Notes under the pieces: model-generated | What the model was told of the DNA's origin: nothing | Databases searched by the model: none | The model's input: only the letters and a program-made list of their open reading frames with translations | Made by a program: the position numbers and the translations under genes | Assembly (NCBI GenBank): GCA_029933125.1 | Contig: JAOZOU010000005.1 | Coordinates: forward strand, 166,211 to 230,210 | Length of the DNA: 64,000 nucleotides | Direction of reading: 5' to 3' | From: a bacterium | Lineage (GTDB): Bacteria > Arandabacterota > Arandabacteria > Arandabacterales > Arandabacteraceae | Part shown: piece by piece, positions 17,871 through 27,400 of the stretch | Numbering within the stretch: position 1 is the stretch's first letter | Layout of the letters: the number at the start of each line of letters is the position of its first letter

Positions 17871-18830
17871 GGCTTTCTTCTCGCCTTGCCTCCAGAAGGT
17901 AATCCTGTAATTGTGGCGATTTAGCAAGAAGAGTCCCACAATCGTAACAGGGATTACAAGCACTGCATGAAGAACCGTTGCAGCCGCAACTGCTCCATTA
18001 CGATCAATACCATAGGCCGCTAGTGCCAGCATAAACGCAACCTGGAAGACACCTATGTTTGCAGGAGTAAGGGGGAAGGCTGCTGTTGCATTCACCGCGA
18101 GGATTGCTACGATGATAGCATCAAGGGTGAGATTGAGCCCGATTGCTCTAACGACCAGCAGTGCGACTGCAATCTGAATAACCCAGGCAGCAAGTGAAAG
18201 CAGACCACAGACGAAGGCTTTTCCTGCCGAAAGGCATGCATAACCAGTTAGCAGAGGTTCGAGTCGCTTTGCGATCTTACGCTCAAGTTTGCTCCTAAAA
18301 CCCAATTGCTCTCTTTTTCTCATCGATCTGCTCACGCGCGCCACTATCGGAAAAGTGGCGACAAGCGCAACTGAAGAAAGAGCTATGCTATAGGTATGGG
18401 CGGATATAGGCGCTGGAAGCTCAATCACCTGTGCAGCAACTATTGCTAGAACACCGAAGGTGATAGCGTCGAAACTTCGATCAGCGAGAACAGTAGATAT
18501 GGAATGAGTCTTATCTATCCCGCTTTGGGCTACGGCATATGCTCGGACAGCTTCACCTGCCCGGAAGGGAAGGACAGAATTCACAGCGATTCCCACAAGA
18601 TAAGGTCTCATAACAGACCAGGAACCCAAGGGCTTGAAGTTGGCAATAAGAAACCTCCAGCGTTCCGACCTGAGGAGTAAGGTTGCGAAATTGGCAAGGC
18701 AAGCCAGAGCCACATAGTGAGGTTTTGCCAAACTCAGATAATGCCAGACTTCCCTGGGAGGTACGGCTTTGAGGAGTCCAATAGCAATTGCAATTGAGAG
18801 GGCAATGCCAATGATTATTCGTGTCTTCAT
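17865..18830 (-). CDS. Lysylphosphatidylglycerol synthase-TM / flippase-like membrane protein
   Basis: A ~321-aa polytopic membrane protein with about eight hydrophobic helices. Family marks include FLIANFKPLGSWSVMRPYL, VNSVLPFRAGEAVRAYAV, DRSFDAITFGVLA and PANIGVFQVAFMLALAAYG, as in the UPF0104 / LPG-synthase transmembrane superfamily, members of which move or modify lipids. A TTG at 18872 would add 14 residues, but the promoter at 18838-18865 puts the transcription start at or next to ATG 18830, so that start is preferred and the mRNA looks leaderless. Its lipid substrate is not known. Confidence 0.85.
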   Translation of the reverse strand: MKTRIIIGIALSIAIAIGLLKAVPPREVWHYLSLAKPHYVALACLANFATLLLRSERWRFLIANFKPLGSWSVMRPYLVGIAVNSVLPFRAGEAVRAYAVAQSGIDKTHSISTVLADRSFDAITFGVLAIVAAQVIELPAPISAHTYSIALSSVALVATFPIVARVSRSMRKREQLGFRSKLERKIAKRLEPLLTGYACLSAGKAFVCGLLSLAAWVIQIAVALLVVRAIGLNLTLDAIIVAILAVNATAAFPLTPANIGVFQVAFMLALAAYGIDRNGAVAAATVLHAVLVIPVTIVGLFLLNRHNYRITFWRQGEKKAS

Positions 18831-18837
18831 AGTGTCC

Positions 18838-18865
18838 AATATATTGATAGTAGCTGCAGAGTCAA
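18838..18865 (-). promoter_or_regulatory. Promoter placed directly at the start codon of the flippase-like gene
   Basis: On the minus strand TTGACT (18865-18860), 16 bases, TATATT (18843-18838), then 7 bases to ATG 18830. Transcription would begin at or next to the A of the ATG, leaving no room for a ribosome binding site. Confidence 0.6.
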
Positions 18866-18872
18866 TTGGCAA

Positions 18873-19566
18873 TTATTGTCTGCCTAGGCGTGATAGGCTT
18901 GAGGAGATGCCAAGAGAGAACGTGAGGTATCGCATGAGAAAAGGACTTTGCTTGTAATCTTCAATGCGGTAAGATGCTCTCACCCTCAGGACAAGATCAT
19001 CCCAGTATGAGAGCTTGAGACTAATCTTTGCAGAATACGACGTGATAGCTTCACTCTAGAAGAACCTGCCGCACTCGGATTGCATGAATTCCGCCTCCTC
19101 GCTGTTTGCCCGCTCAGATCCAATGCCGAGCCATAGCCGTAAATGTTGATGCTGTAGATGTCGGATAGTTCTTGCTTACGATACTTTCTCTGATGAAGGG
19201 TGGTAGGTAAACCAATTGAAAAGCGCAAGGTAGGTCTCAAGGTCAAGCTAGGTGATATCTGGAAAGCGTGATAGGGCTTGGCGGCTATTCAATCAGGCGA
19301 TGAATACGTGCCTTTTCTAAGGCTGGTGTCGAGGAGATAGGAGCACTGCCTGGTGCTGCGTTTAAGTGACACCTCTGCCCTAGGTTCATTGAACTCCAGC
19401 ATTGAATGAGGAAAGTTTCTGACATAGGTTTGGTTTGCCACCCTTAGCCATGCGGTCATGCTATCCGGCTACCTCTACCGCATCATCCTCTGAGCCATGG
19501 TCGGTGACGATTATCTCTTTGTTGGCATAATGATCTGCCATGAGTCTTTCCAACGGGTGAAAAACA
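18873..19566 (-). pseudogene. Remains of a family 2 glycosyltransferase gene
   Basis: This ~700-base stretch holds no intact gene, but pieces of protein-like sequence appear in different minus-strand frames. At 19566-19461 the frame reads RLMADHYANKEIIVTDHGSE followed by DDAVEVAG and a stop, which closely matches the nucleotide-binding start of GT2 enzymes (YPNxEIIVVDDGSTD). At about 19056-18873 another frame reads into LRVRASYRIEDY and ends RLGRQ-stop with native codon use. Frameshifts and stops lie between. It therefore looks like a decayed gene lying between the zinc-ribbon gene and the flippase-like gene. The C-terminal part is less certain than the N-terminal part. Confidence 0.5.
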
Positions 19567-19575
19567 CTTGAGGAT

Positions 19576-20757
19576 TCACGTTATCTTCACACCGATGTTC
19601 GGCAACCGCTTTTCATCTTCAGGTCCGAGGATGGTATTACCGCCCTTCTGCTGACATCTTTTGAGCCTTTCGATGAGCTGTGTCACTATTGATGATGAAT
19701 CCTCCCCATCCTCGGGGCAGCTGCCAACAGCAATCGAAACACTTGGGGTTTCTTCAAGATGAGGAACACTCAGCTCAGTCAGGCGTTGGGAAAATCTCTT
19801 GGCGAAGGCTTTTGCTCCCTTATGTCCTGTCTGAGGCAGGAGAACAAGGAAGGTATGCTCATCGTAGAGACCGGGTAGATCCACACCTCGAGTCTCCCCT
19901 CTGAGGACGGATGCCACGAGTTTGACAGCATTGGATGCGACGACGTGACCCTTCTCGGAAGTCCATCGGGTGAATTGATCAATCGAAATCAAAGCAGCCG
20001 AGAAACCAACCTGGTATCGGAGATATCTGTTCATCAGCTCCTCAAGGCGCCTTTCAACATAATTCCTCGTGTAAAGGTTGTAGTCTGTCTCGATGATACC
20101 CCTTTGAGTTGGGATGCCATTGAAGGATTGGCGATTGACCACATCTTTGCCAACTGGTGTCAACTTATAGGCGAATATTGGGGCGATCATTGTGCCATCC
20201 TTAGCAACCTCTCTTCCGCATGATAGGCTCAGGAATTGCTCGAGGGGCTGACTGAAGATCTTCTTACAGACTGTGCAATAGTAAGACTGAGCTGCTCTTT
20301 CATAGTCAATGCCTATGTGACGCATATGCTTGTGGCATTTAGGACATATGAGGGCTCTCTCATCTGCAGCCTCTTCCTCTAGCCCAACCCAGCCACACCT
20401 GAAATGGTGAAGCACTTCCTTCTTGACTATGAGTGTCGAGCGACAATTGGGGCAAAGTCTTCTGTAGCGCAGGTCACTATTCAAACAGAATGGGCACAGA
20501 TCAACTTGCTCATAGATCTGTCTTGAAAGGCAACCAAGGTCGGCGAGCGACTCAAGAATCTCTATCTCTTCACCAGGCTCGCATCCAATTAGTTCGGCAA
20601 ATCGCGGAAAATAGAAGCCGAGACGCGATACTTTTGAGATCGCTGGTTCAATGCGCCTCTCTCGAGAGTCACTCGCTATCTCTGTAAGAACTTTGAGTCG
20701 GTTTGCCTCGGTGTCAAGAGATACAGGTTTTCCGCTACTGGGTTCGCTTGCCATCAT
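19576..20757 (-). CDS. Zinc-ribbon protein with degenerate GGDEF domain
   Basis: A 393-aa cytoplasmic protein. Residues ~85-180 carry several Cys pairs (LCPFCLNSD, LCPNCRSTL, ICPKCHKH, YYCTVCKKIF) arranged like tandem zinc ribbons, similar to the TackOD1 output domain. Residues ~225-375 have the fold pattern of a diguanylate cyclase, but the active motif reads GLYDEHTFLVLLPQ: DEHTF stands where GGDEF should be, so cyclic di-GMP synthesis is unlikely. Such domains can still bind nucleotides or proteins. The SD GAAGGGGAA precedes the ATG. It diverges from phosphofructokinase. A regulatory role is inference. Confidence 0.75.
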   Translation of the reverse strand: MMASEPSSGKPVSLDTEANRLKVLTEIASDSRERRIEPAISKVSRLGFYFPRFAELIGCEPGEEIEILESLADLGCLSRQIYEQVDLCPFCLNSDLRYRRLCPNCRSTLIVKKEVLHHFRCGWVGLEEEAADERALICPKCHKHMRHIGIDYERAAQSYYCTVCKKIFSQPLEQFLSLSCGREVAKDGTMIAPIFAYKLTPVGKDVVNRQSFNGIPTQRGIIETDYNLYTRNYVERRLEELMNRYLRYQVGFSAALISIDQFTRWTSEKGHVVASNAVKLVASVLRGETRGVDLPGLYDEHTFLVLLPQTGHKGAKAFAKRFSQRLTELSVPHLEETPSVSIAVGSCPEDGEDSSSIVTQLIERLKRCQQKGGNTILGPEDEKRLPNIGVKIT

Positions 20758-20823
20758 TGCTGTTCCCCTTCACATGTTTTGACATTATTTGGCCTTATAT
20801 GCGAATTATCGGCAATCTACAGA

Positions 20824-20851
20824 TTGACCTTAGTCTATTTGCCATTATAGC
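20824..20851 (+). promoter_or_regulatory. Promoter of phosphofructokinase
   Basis: TTGACC at 20824-20829 and TATAGC at 20846-20851 are 16 bases apart, giving a leader of roughly 35 bases before the ATG at 20892. Confidence 0.5.
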
Positions 20852-20891
20852 ATAGGGTGAGCTGAGACTTGAGCATAGAGGGGAGGAAGTT

Positions 20892-21980
20892 ATGGCAAGG
20901 TTAGCGATCGTAACGTCTGGTGGTGACTGCCCCGGCATAAATGCCGTCATCCGTGCTGTAGCCAAGACTGCGATAAATGATTACCACATGGAGATTGTGG
21001 GCATACTCGATGGTTTTCTTGGACTTATAGAGAATCGCTGGCGAAAGCTCACTTACAACGATGTCTCAGGAATAATAACCCAAGGGGGCACGATATTGGG
21101 TACGTCGAACAAAGCCGATCCCTTTAGATACCCTATTGGCAAGAAGGGTGAGGAATCTGAGTTTGGTGATGTTTCAGACACTGCAATTGCCAACTTTGAG
21201 AAGACAGGTGCTTCTGCTTTGATCGCTATTGGTGGCGATGGGACTCTGCATATAGCGCAGAAGCTATACGAGAAGGGGGTGCCAGTGATAGGTGTTCCCA
21301 AGACAATTGATAATGACGTTCTTTGCACAGACGTCACATTCGGTTTTGACTCTGCAGTTGCAACAGCCACTGAGGCAATCGATAAGATTCACACCACAGC
21401 GCAGTCGCATCACAGGGTAATGTTTGTTGAGGTAATGGGTCGCTATGTCGGCTGGTTGGCCCTTTTTGCCGGTGTAGCTGGTGGTGGTGATGTCATCTTG
21501 ATTCCTGAGATGCCATTTGACACTGATATCATAGCAAAGCGTGTGGTGGAGCGCAGTCGGAAGGGCAAGCGCTTTAGCATAGTTGTTGTTGCAGAGGGGG
21601 CAAGGGCTGCATCGGGTGATATCGTTGTGAGGAGAATCGTAAGGGAAAGTACAGATCCTGTTAGATTGGGTGGCATAGCAGATCACATTGCATATGAGAT
21701 TGAGAAGCGAACAAAGCTCGAGACACGCGTTACGGTTCTTGGTCACCTGCAGCGTGGAGGTTCACCGACAGCTTTCGACAGGGTCCTTGCAACGAGATTT
21801 GGAAGCTGTGCAGCTCAGCTTGCAGCTCAAGGAGAGAAGGGTATCATGGTTGCTCTCAAGGGGCAGGAGATTGTGACTGTCCCTATTGCTGATGCGATTG
21901 CTGGTCTCAAGAGAGTGCCAAAGGATCATGACCTCATAAAAAGCGCCCTATGTGTGGGAACAAGCTTCGGTGTGCCCTGA
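20892..21980 (+). CDS. pfkA: 6-phosphofructokinase
   Basis: A 362-aa phosphofructokinase, the committed step of glycolysis. Motifs include TSGGDCPGINAVIRA at the N-terminus, AIGGDGTLHIA near residue 116, PKTIDNDVLCTDVTFGFDSA near residue 137 and RVTVLGHLQRGGSPTAFD near residue 280. The glycine in GGDGT is the ATP-type residue, while the lysine in PKTIDND is the one found in pyrophosphate-type and group III enzymes. ATP use is the better guess but pyrophosphate cannot be excluded. AGGGGAGGAAG is the SD. The 3' end overlaps the convergent glycosyltransferase by 33 bases. Confidence 0.93.
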   Translation: MARLAIVTSGGDCPGINAVIRAVAKTAINDYHMEIVGILDGFLGLIENRWRKLTYNDVSGIITQGGTILGTSNKADPFRYPIGKKGEESEFGDVSDTAIANFEKTGASALIAIGGDGTLHIAQKLYEKGVPVIGVPKTIDNDVLCTDVTFGFDSAVATATEAIDKIHTTAQSHHRVMFVEVMGRYVGWLALFAGVAGGGDVILIPEMPFDTDIIAKRVVERSRKGKRFSIVVVAEGARAASGDIVVRRIVRESTDPVRLGGIADHIAYEIEKRTKLETRVTVLGHLQRGGSPTAFDRVLATRFGSCAAQLAAQGEKGIMVALKGQEIVTVPIADAIAGLKRVPKDHDLIKSALCVGTSFGVP

Positions 21981-22853
21981 GGCCTTTGCTTGCAGGCGAT
22001 TGGCATCGAGCAGGACATAATTGCGATACTCTCCAATCGAGTCAAAAATGGCACAAACCTTCCTTGTGAGACTTCTCTTGAAGTGCCTTCTTCTTTTGGG
22101 ATCCCTGTAGATATCCCAGTCAGCCTTCTCAATCAGCCCCTTCATAACACCTGGATGGGAACCCTCAAAGGCGACAACACCACGCATCCTTATTTCAAAT
22201 CCCTTAGCATACTTCTCCTCAATCCACCTATCATCATGCCAGTAGTGGTCAAGGTTGCGCTGTTTAGCTGCCATAACTCTGGGATCGCGTGCCCAACCGT
22301 AGTGGTAGATCTCGCAGCCTGAATGCACAACCTTAAGCTTACGACCCGCCAGGCGAAAGCCCTGAGCATCCTTCCATGAGGTTGTGCCGATATTGTTTCT
22401 TATCACACGGATTTCCCTTCTGTACCAACCTCGCTCATCTTTGATCAGGTAATAGCTACCATAGAAGTGCTTAAACTCAAAAAGGAGACCTTCAACCTCA
22501 TCAATTGGGAGAAATATTTCCATCTTTTCTCTTACGGTGTCCAGGTATTTTTCATGCATGACTTCATCTGCCTGGATGTAGAAAATCCAGTCACCTGAGC
22601 AATGACTCAGAGCTATGTCGGTTTGCTGACTGAGGATTCTGCCGCCCTGTCTTAGGTTTTCGTCCCACCTGGATGTTACTATCTTTATTCGCGGATCATC
22701 TATTGACCTTATGACATCAAGTGTTTCATCCTGGGAGTCACCAACATTCACTATGAACTCATCACAAATCGGAAGTATCGAACGGATTGATTCTTTGACA
22801 GGATAGCCAAAGCGGACGGCGTTTCTCACAAATGTTGCTCCACTTACTTTCAT
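21948..22853 (-). CDS. Family 2 glycosyltransferase
   Basis: A 301-aa soluble GT2-like protein. The N-terminal nucleotide-sugar fold shows FVRNAVRFGYPVKESIRSIL, DEFIVNVGDSQDETLDVIRS and the metal-binding DxD equivalent in WIFYIQADEVMHEKYL. The middle region WYRREIRVIRN and the basic C-terminal half (KADWDIYRDPKRRRHFKRSL) probably bind the acceptor. It most likely adds a sugar to a surface glycan or glycolipid. It stands alone, with the porin gene divergent upstream and phosphofructokinase convergent with a 33-base overlap. Acceptor and sugar are unknown. Confidence 0.82.
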   Translation of the reverse strand: MKVSGATFVRNAVRFGYPVKESIRSILPICDEFIVNVGDSQDETLDVIRSIDDPRIKIVTSRWDENLRQGGRILSQQTDIALSHCSGDWIFYIQADEVMHEKYLDTVREKMEIFLPIDEVEGLLFEFKHFYGSYYLIKDERGWYRREIRVIRNNIGTTSWKDAQGFRLAGRKLKVVHSGCEIYHYGWARDPRVMAAKQRNLDHYWHDDRWIEEKYAKGFEIRMRGVVAFEGSHPGVMKGLIEKADWDIYRDPKRRRHFKRSLTRKVCAIFDSIGEYRNYVLLDANRLQAKASGHTEACSHT

Positions 22854-22901
22854 CGAGTACCACCCCTAAGAGTTTTGAGGTTGATAGGAGTCATTTTTTC
22901 C

Positions 22902-22930
22902 TTGAATAGCATTCTAATCATCTTTAGACT
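22902..22930 (+). promoter_or_regulatory. Promoter of the porin-like gene
   Basis: TTGAAT at 22902-22907, 17 bases, then TAGACT at 22925-22930. Transcription would start about 30 bases before ATG 22969. Confidence 0.5.
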
Positions 22931-22968
22931 CATCTTCAAACTCTTTGCTAGATGGAAGGAGGTAGGTT

Positions 22969-23991
22969 ATGCGTACTATCGGTTTGATGTGCCTTGTTCT
23001 CATTTGTACGGTCACCTGGCTTTTTGCAGCTGACTATCAGATTGGGGGCCTTGTAATCGGAAGATATCAGGACATCGAGGTAAAGGGGGATAGCGATCCT
23101 TTGGGTACTTTCTCGGTCTCGGCTGCTCGTCTCAATGCGAATGTTACAGTTTCGGAGAAGGTCAAGATCTTCCTTCAAGCGGATGTTGCTGGAGAGCCTG
23201 AGATTCTCGATGCCTACATTGACTACTCATATTCTCCTCTTCTCAACCTCAGAGTTGGACAGTTCAAGCTCCCCTTCGGTTTCGAGACACAAATATCGAA
23301 ATTTGATCTTCTAGCTACCGCCCGTTCGCTCGTTCTTGCACATCTGTGGAACAATGGTTTCTCGCGTCCCTATGTCCGCGATATAGGCTTCATCGTCAGT
23401 GGCAGACGCAAGATCTTGGAATACAAGGTGGGAGTGGTCAACGGATCCGGCTACAATTTTTCAACTCGTCCATGGCTAGGTGAGGATGGAAGTTTCATGA
23501 GGTGGGGGAGGGACAACAACAATACCAAGGACATAGTCGGCAGGATTGGAGTCGGGATTCCCATGTTTGCAGGAGTGGGCTATTCGTTCTATAGGGGCAA
23601 GTGGAGTATTGACTATCTTGGTGAGCAAGATCCTGATCGGACCGCCCAGGCCTTTGATATATTCCTTGATGCTGGCAAGATGGTTATTCAATTCGAATGC
23701 CTCTGGGCAACTGGCAGAGTTGGCGATCTGGGTGAGTGGAAACCTGTTGACTATGGTGGATGGTTTCTTCTTCTTGGCTATCGCTTTAAGCGCTTCATCG
23801 AGCCCATCTACAAGCTAGATGTTTGTGATCCCGATAAGGACGCTAACGGTGATTTCCTCAAGGATCAGTACATTGGAGTAAACCTCAAGGTTCATCCTTC
23901 TGCCCGATTCCAATTCTTCTACCGCGAGAGCAGTGTTGCAAAGCGCTGGGTTGGAAGCGCATTCCTGGCACAATTGGCAGCGAAGTGGTAG
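22969..23991 (+). CDS. Outer-membrane porin, OprP/OprO-like
   Basis: A 340-aa exported protein: signal peptide at residues 1-21 ending WLFAADY, then alternating beta-strand sequence to the end. The stretch NVTVSEKVKIFLQADVAGEP, the segment LRVGQFKLPFGFETQ and the C-terminal aromatic residue (AAKW) are typical of phosphate-selective porin-type beta barrels. It should sit in the outer membrane and pass small anions or other solutes. It has a strong SD, GGAAGGAGGTAGG, and its own promoter. The substrate cannot be inferred; the family name reflects fold similarity only. Confidence 0.82.
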   Translation: MRTIGLMCLVLICTVTWLFAADYQIGGLVIGRYQDIEVKGDSDPLGTFSVSAARLNANVTVSEKVKIFLQADVAGEPEILDAYIDYSYSPLLNLRVGQFKLPFGFETQISKFDLLATARSLVLAHLWNNGFSRPYVRDIGFIVSGRRKILEYKVGVVNGSGYNFSTRPWLGEDGSFMRWGRDNNNTKDIVGRIGVGIPMFAGVGYSFYRGKWSIDYLGEQDPDRTAQAFDIFLDAGKMVIQFECLWATGRVGDLGEWKPVDYGGWFLLLGYRFKRFIEPIYKLDVCDPDKDANGDFLKDQYIGVNLKVHPSARFQFFYRESSVAKRWVGSAFLAQLAAKW

Positions 23992-24050
23992 GTGGACGAC
24001 CGCTTTGGCGTGTTCTAAAGCCTTGTTGAGGTGAAGCCGATAACATAAAT

Positions 24051-24434
24051 ATGAAGGTTACCGCCTATGTGCATTCGATGCTCGGCTTCACTCTTATCGA
24101 GCTCCTTGTGGTTGTAACGGTTATAGGTATCTTGGCAACGATGGCTATAGCCAATTTTTCGAGGATGAGATCGAATGCCAAGCGAGCTGCTTGTATAGCT
24201 CAACAGCGAGGAGTGCTTGAGGCAGCTTATAACTATACAATCGATTTTGACCCCGCTGATGGTCAAATGAATGTGAGCGTTCTTCACGGTGCTGGCTTTG
24301 TACCGCAGGGTCTATGTGAGTGCCCTGAGAGTCCCATTGAGGATTTTGATGATTACAGGATCGTATGGCAGGATGACATACCCATCGATGTTGACTGTCT
24401 TGTAAAGGGTGATGACCATCCCTGGGAACCTTGA
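24051..24434 (+). CDS. Type IV pilin-like protein (prepilin)
   Basis: A 127-aa protein with a short leader ending in Gly and the classic prepilin sequence GFTLIELLVVVTVIGILA, with the conserved Glu5 of the mature form. The hydrophobic helix covers mature residues 1-25 and a small soluble domain with several cysteines follows (ACIAQQRG, GLCECPESP, VDCLVK). Mature length is about 116 aa, near that of minor pilins or type II secretion pseudopilins. The SD is poor for ATG 24051; GTG 24066 is an alternative start. No peptidase or assembly ATPase lies nearby, so whether it works in pili or secretion is open. Confidence 0.85.
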   Translation: MKVTAYVHSMLGFTLIELLVVVTVIGILATMAIANFSRMRSNAKRAACIAQQRGVLEAAYNYTIDFDPADGQMNVSVLHGAGFVPQGLCECPESPIEDFDDYRIVWQDDIPIDVDCLVKGDDHPWEP

Positions 24435-24435
24435 G

Positions 24436-27400
24436 CTATCTCGCCTTTAGCTTTGACCTGGCTTCCTCGATGTTGGCCTTTATGTCCATATTGTTGGGTT
24501 CGATACTCAGAGCATGCTCCCAAATGCGTATAGCCTTCTCGTAGTCTCCCTGTTCGGCGACAACGGTTGCATAGTTATTGAGGATGGATACGTCGTCAGG
24601 ATGGCGACTGGCAAGCTTGCGGTAAAGCTTTCTTGCTCGATCGAGCTCGCCCTCGAGGATGAGAACATAGGCGAAAGCTTCAGTGGCTTCAAGGAACTCA
24701 GGGTTTTCTCTCACCACCTGCTCGAGTATTCTATGAGCGTCGCCAAGCTGATTTGTTCTTATAAGAGCTAAAGCTCTAAGGTAGGAGGCTTGCCGGTTGA
24801 AAGGTTCGATCCCAAGGATCTTGTTGATTGTCTTGAGTGCTTCTTGGATTTCACCCTTGGTCATATGCTCTTGTGCTTTGAAGATGTAAGCCTCGGTGTA
24901 GTAAGGATCGATTTCAATCGATTTCTCGAGCAATTTTTCTACAAGATCTTTATCCTTCTCCACCCTGGCGAGCTGGTAAAGGGCGATCGGATTAGTAGGA
25001 TTCATCTTTATGGCTCTTTTGGCTACACCTGAGGCTTCCTCAACTCTTCCCTGATTCTCAAGACGTCTTGCGATGCGGACGTAGTAGTCGGAGAGAAAGT
25101 GGCGAAAGATGCCACTTGAATCACACTTCTTTATGGCCTCCTCGATGATGGCTGTTGCTCTGTGATCTTTACCAGCCAGCATTAACGGGATTGCCCCCAT
25201 GAAGCTCTTAAGAGCACTGCGGCAGCTGGATATCTTCTCACCGAGGCTTTTGAATTTTTCAATAGGTGAAGCCACAATGCTCAGAGGGTCTTGGGATGTA
25301 GTGAGGAGATCCTCAAGAATCCTCGGATATGCCTGCACCTGCCTGTCCACCCTGTAAAGAGCTTCAGCCTTACAGACTGCGCGTGAACCAGCGGCAAGCT
25401 TAAGGATACCGTCCTTGCTCATCAAATAGCAGTTGAGCATGGCGGCAGGATCATCTATCCCTATGCGCCCAAGATCTTCACCTATCGGAGCCTTAATCAT
25501 GCGATTTGCGATGAGCTCGAGATCAGCATGAGGCGGGTGATCACTCCCAACAAGAAGCAGCTCACGGGAGCCAAGAAGCCATAGCTGCGCGAAGGGGAAT
25601 TGAGATGCAAAAGTTACAATCGATGACCTCAGAGCCTCATGCGAGGCTTCAAGAAGAGCAAGCCTTTGAGCAAGGATGCCACCTTTGCGAAGTGCGCCTT
25701 TTGCCAGTGCTATCATCTCCTTAGTAACATTCTGTCTGCCCAGGGGGAAGGTTGGGCGCAGGTGGTCTATGACAATTATGTCAAACGCACCTGTGGTCTT
25801 GAGGGCACGGCAGATCCTCATTTGAGCTAACTTGAGCCTCTTATCCTCAAATGGCGATTGATTGTAAGAGCCTAAATGGGTTGATGCACCAATAAGATCA
25901 GGGCTGAAACCCACACATGTTATATCATCAACGTCATATTTTTCGATAGCATTCAGGAGTGCGCCACCTGAAGCGCCCAGAACGAGGATACGATGCGGTT
26001 CTGGGTGAAGCATCAAGGGGATGTGTCCGGCAAGCACTTCGCTGATAAGGTCATCGGGCATGGAGACGAATATCTTACCGCCCTCCCAGACTGCAATCTC
26101 ATAAGGCGTGCGTGTTACAGCCGTTGCTGATACAGGCGATTCGCGGTAGTAGATAACTTCACCTGAACCCCCAGGAAGAAAAGTAGATACCCCAGCCGCA
26201 GTCTGCATATTCCATTGAGGGCTCACCAAGCCAAATCCGAGGATCACTGCAAGAACTACTGGTGTTATGATGAAATTGAGCCTGTTGCGGATTTCATCGG
26301 CTACGAGTAAGCCGCACCCAACGAAGGCGAGCGGCAACCACCGGGTTAGACCTTCGAATCCAACGTAGGTGTTAGGAAGGAAAACCGAAACCAGAATCCC
26401 AACAGCGACGCCAGCGATTGCTGCCTCGAAGCGCTTGAAAGCGTTCGCTCTCGTTGTATCTACCACGATGTGGGTTAGAGTTATGCCGCCGAGGATTGCT
26501 GGCAGGAAGACGAGGACGCTGGCAGACTTGATGTCTGGACTGGCATGGGAAGATGATGGAGCATTGTAGAATGCAGCAACGTCATGCCATCTCGAGGCTA
26601 GCAACGCAAAACCCACACCTAAGAGAAGTGAACCCACGGGAGCACAGCGTTTACTCCGAATTGCCAAACTCAAGATCGCACCGAGAGCGAGCCCAAGCGT
26701 TAAAGCCATAATCCCAGTTCCATATGTTATGGGCACTGATGCACCAACGTAGAAGTGGATCTTGAGCCAGAGCACCAGAAGGGTAACAAGGGCAGATCCC
26801 AGGGCAAATGTTGCTGCATTTGAGCGAGCCCAGTTATTTTCGCCATGATCGCTATTTATAACTTGCAGTGTCTCTGGCTGCTTTCTTGCCATGTTGATGC
26901 CCAGAGCTATGCCAAGTACGCCCGGGAGAAGTGAGGCAATGAAACATAGATGGCGGAGGCCTATGTGCATCATCCAAGCAAATGCAAAGGCAGCGAAGCA
27001 TCCGAGTAGGCCTAGGGAGACATAGAGACGCTGGCTTGACTGTGAACCATAGCCTGCCATTGCAAGCCCCAGGGCACATATAGCTCCAATAAGAAATCCA
27101 GGTACAAAGAGGATTGCAGCTGAGGTTAGCGCGTCTATGATCGCGGTTAAATTGCTTGAGGATGTTAAGTGACTTTCAATACCTTCAAGGGATGGCAAAA
27201 GCAGGGTAACAGCGAGTACGGATGCCGAGATTGCTACAAGCACTAGTGCTATGAGGTTCTTGTGAAGGTTGGTTGAAGCAACTTTGCGGCGAACAAACTC
27301 AAAACCGATTACAAACCAGAGCAAAAGCCAGAGGATCCAGTGTGATCCATAGGCTTCATTGAGCGTCACTCCGGGTAGAAGTGCATGCCAGCCCATCCAC

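Noticed and set aside
18986-19246. 86-aa open frame as a stand-alone gene
   Set aside because: No SD, basic low-complexity tail, and the region shows pieces of a broken glycosyltransferase in other frames.
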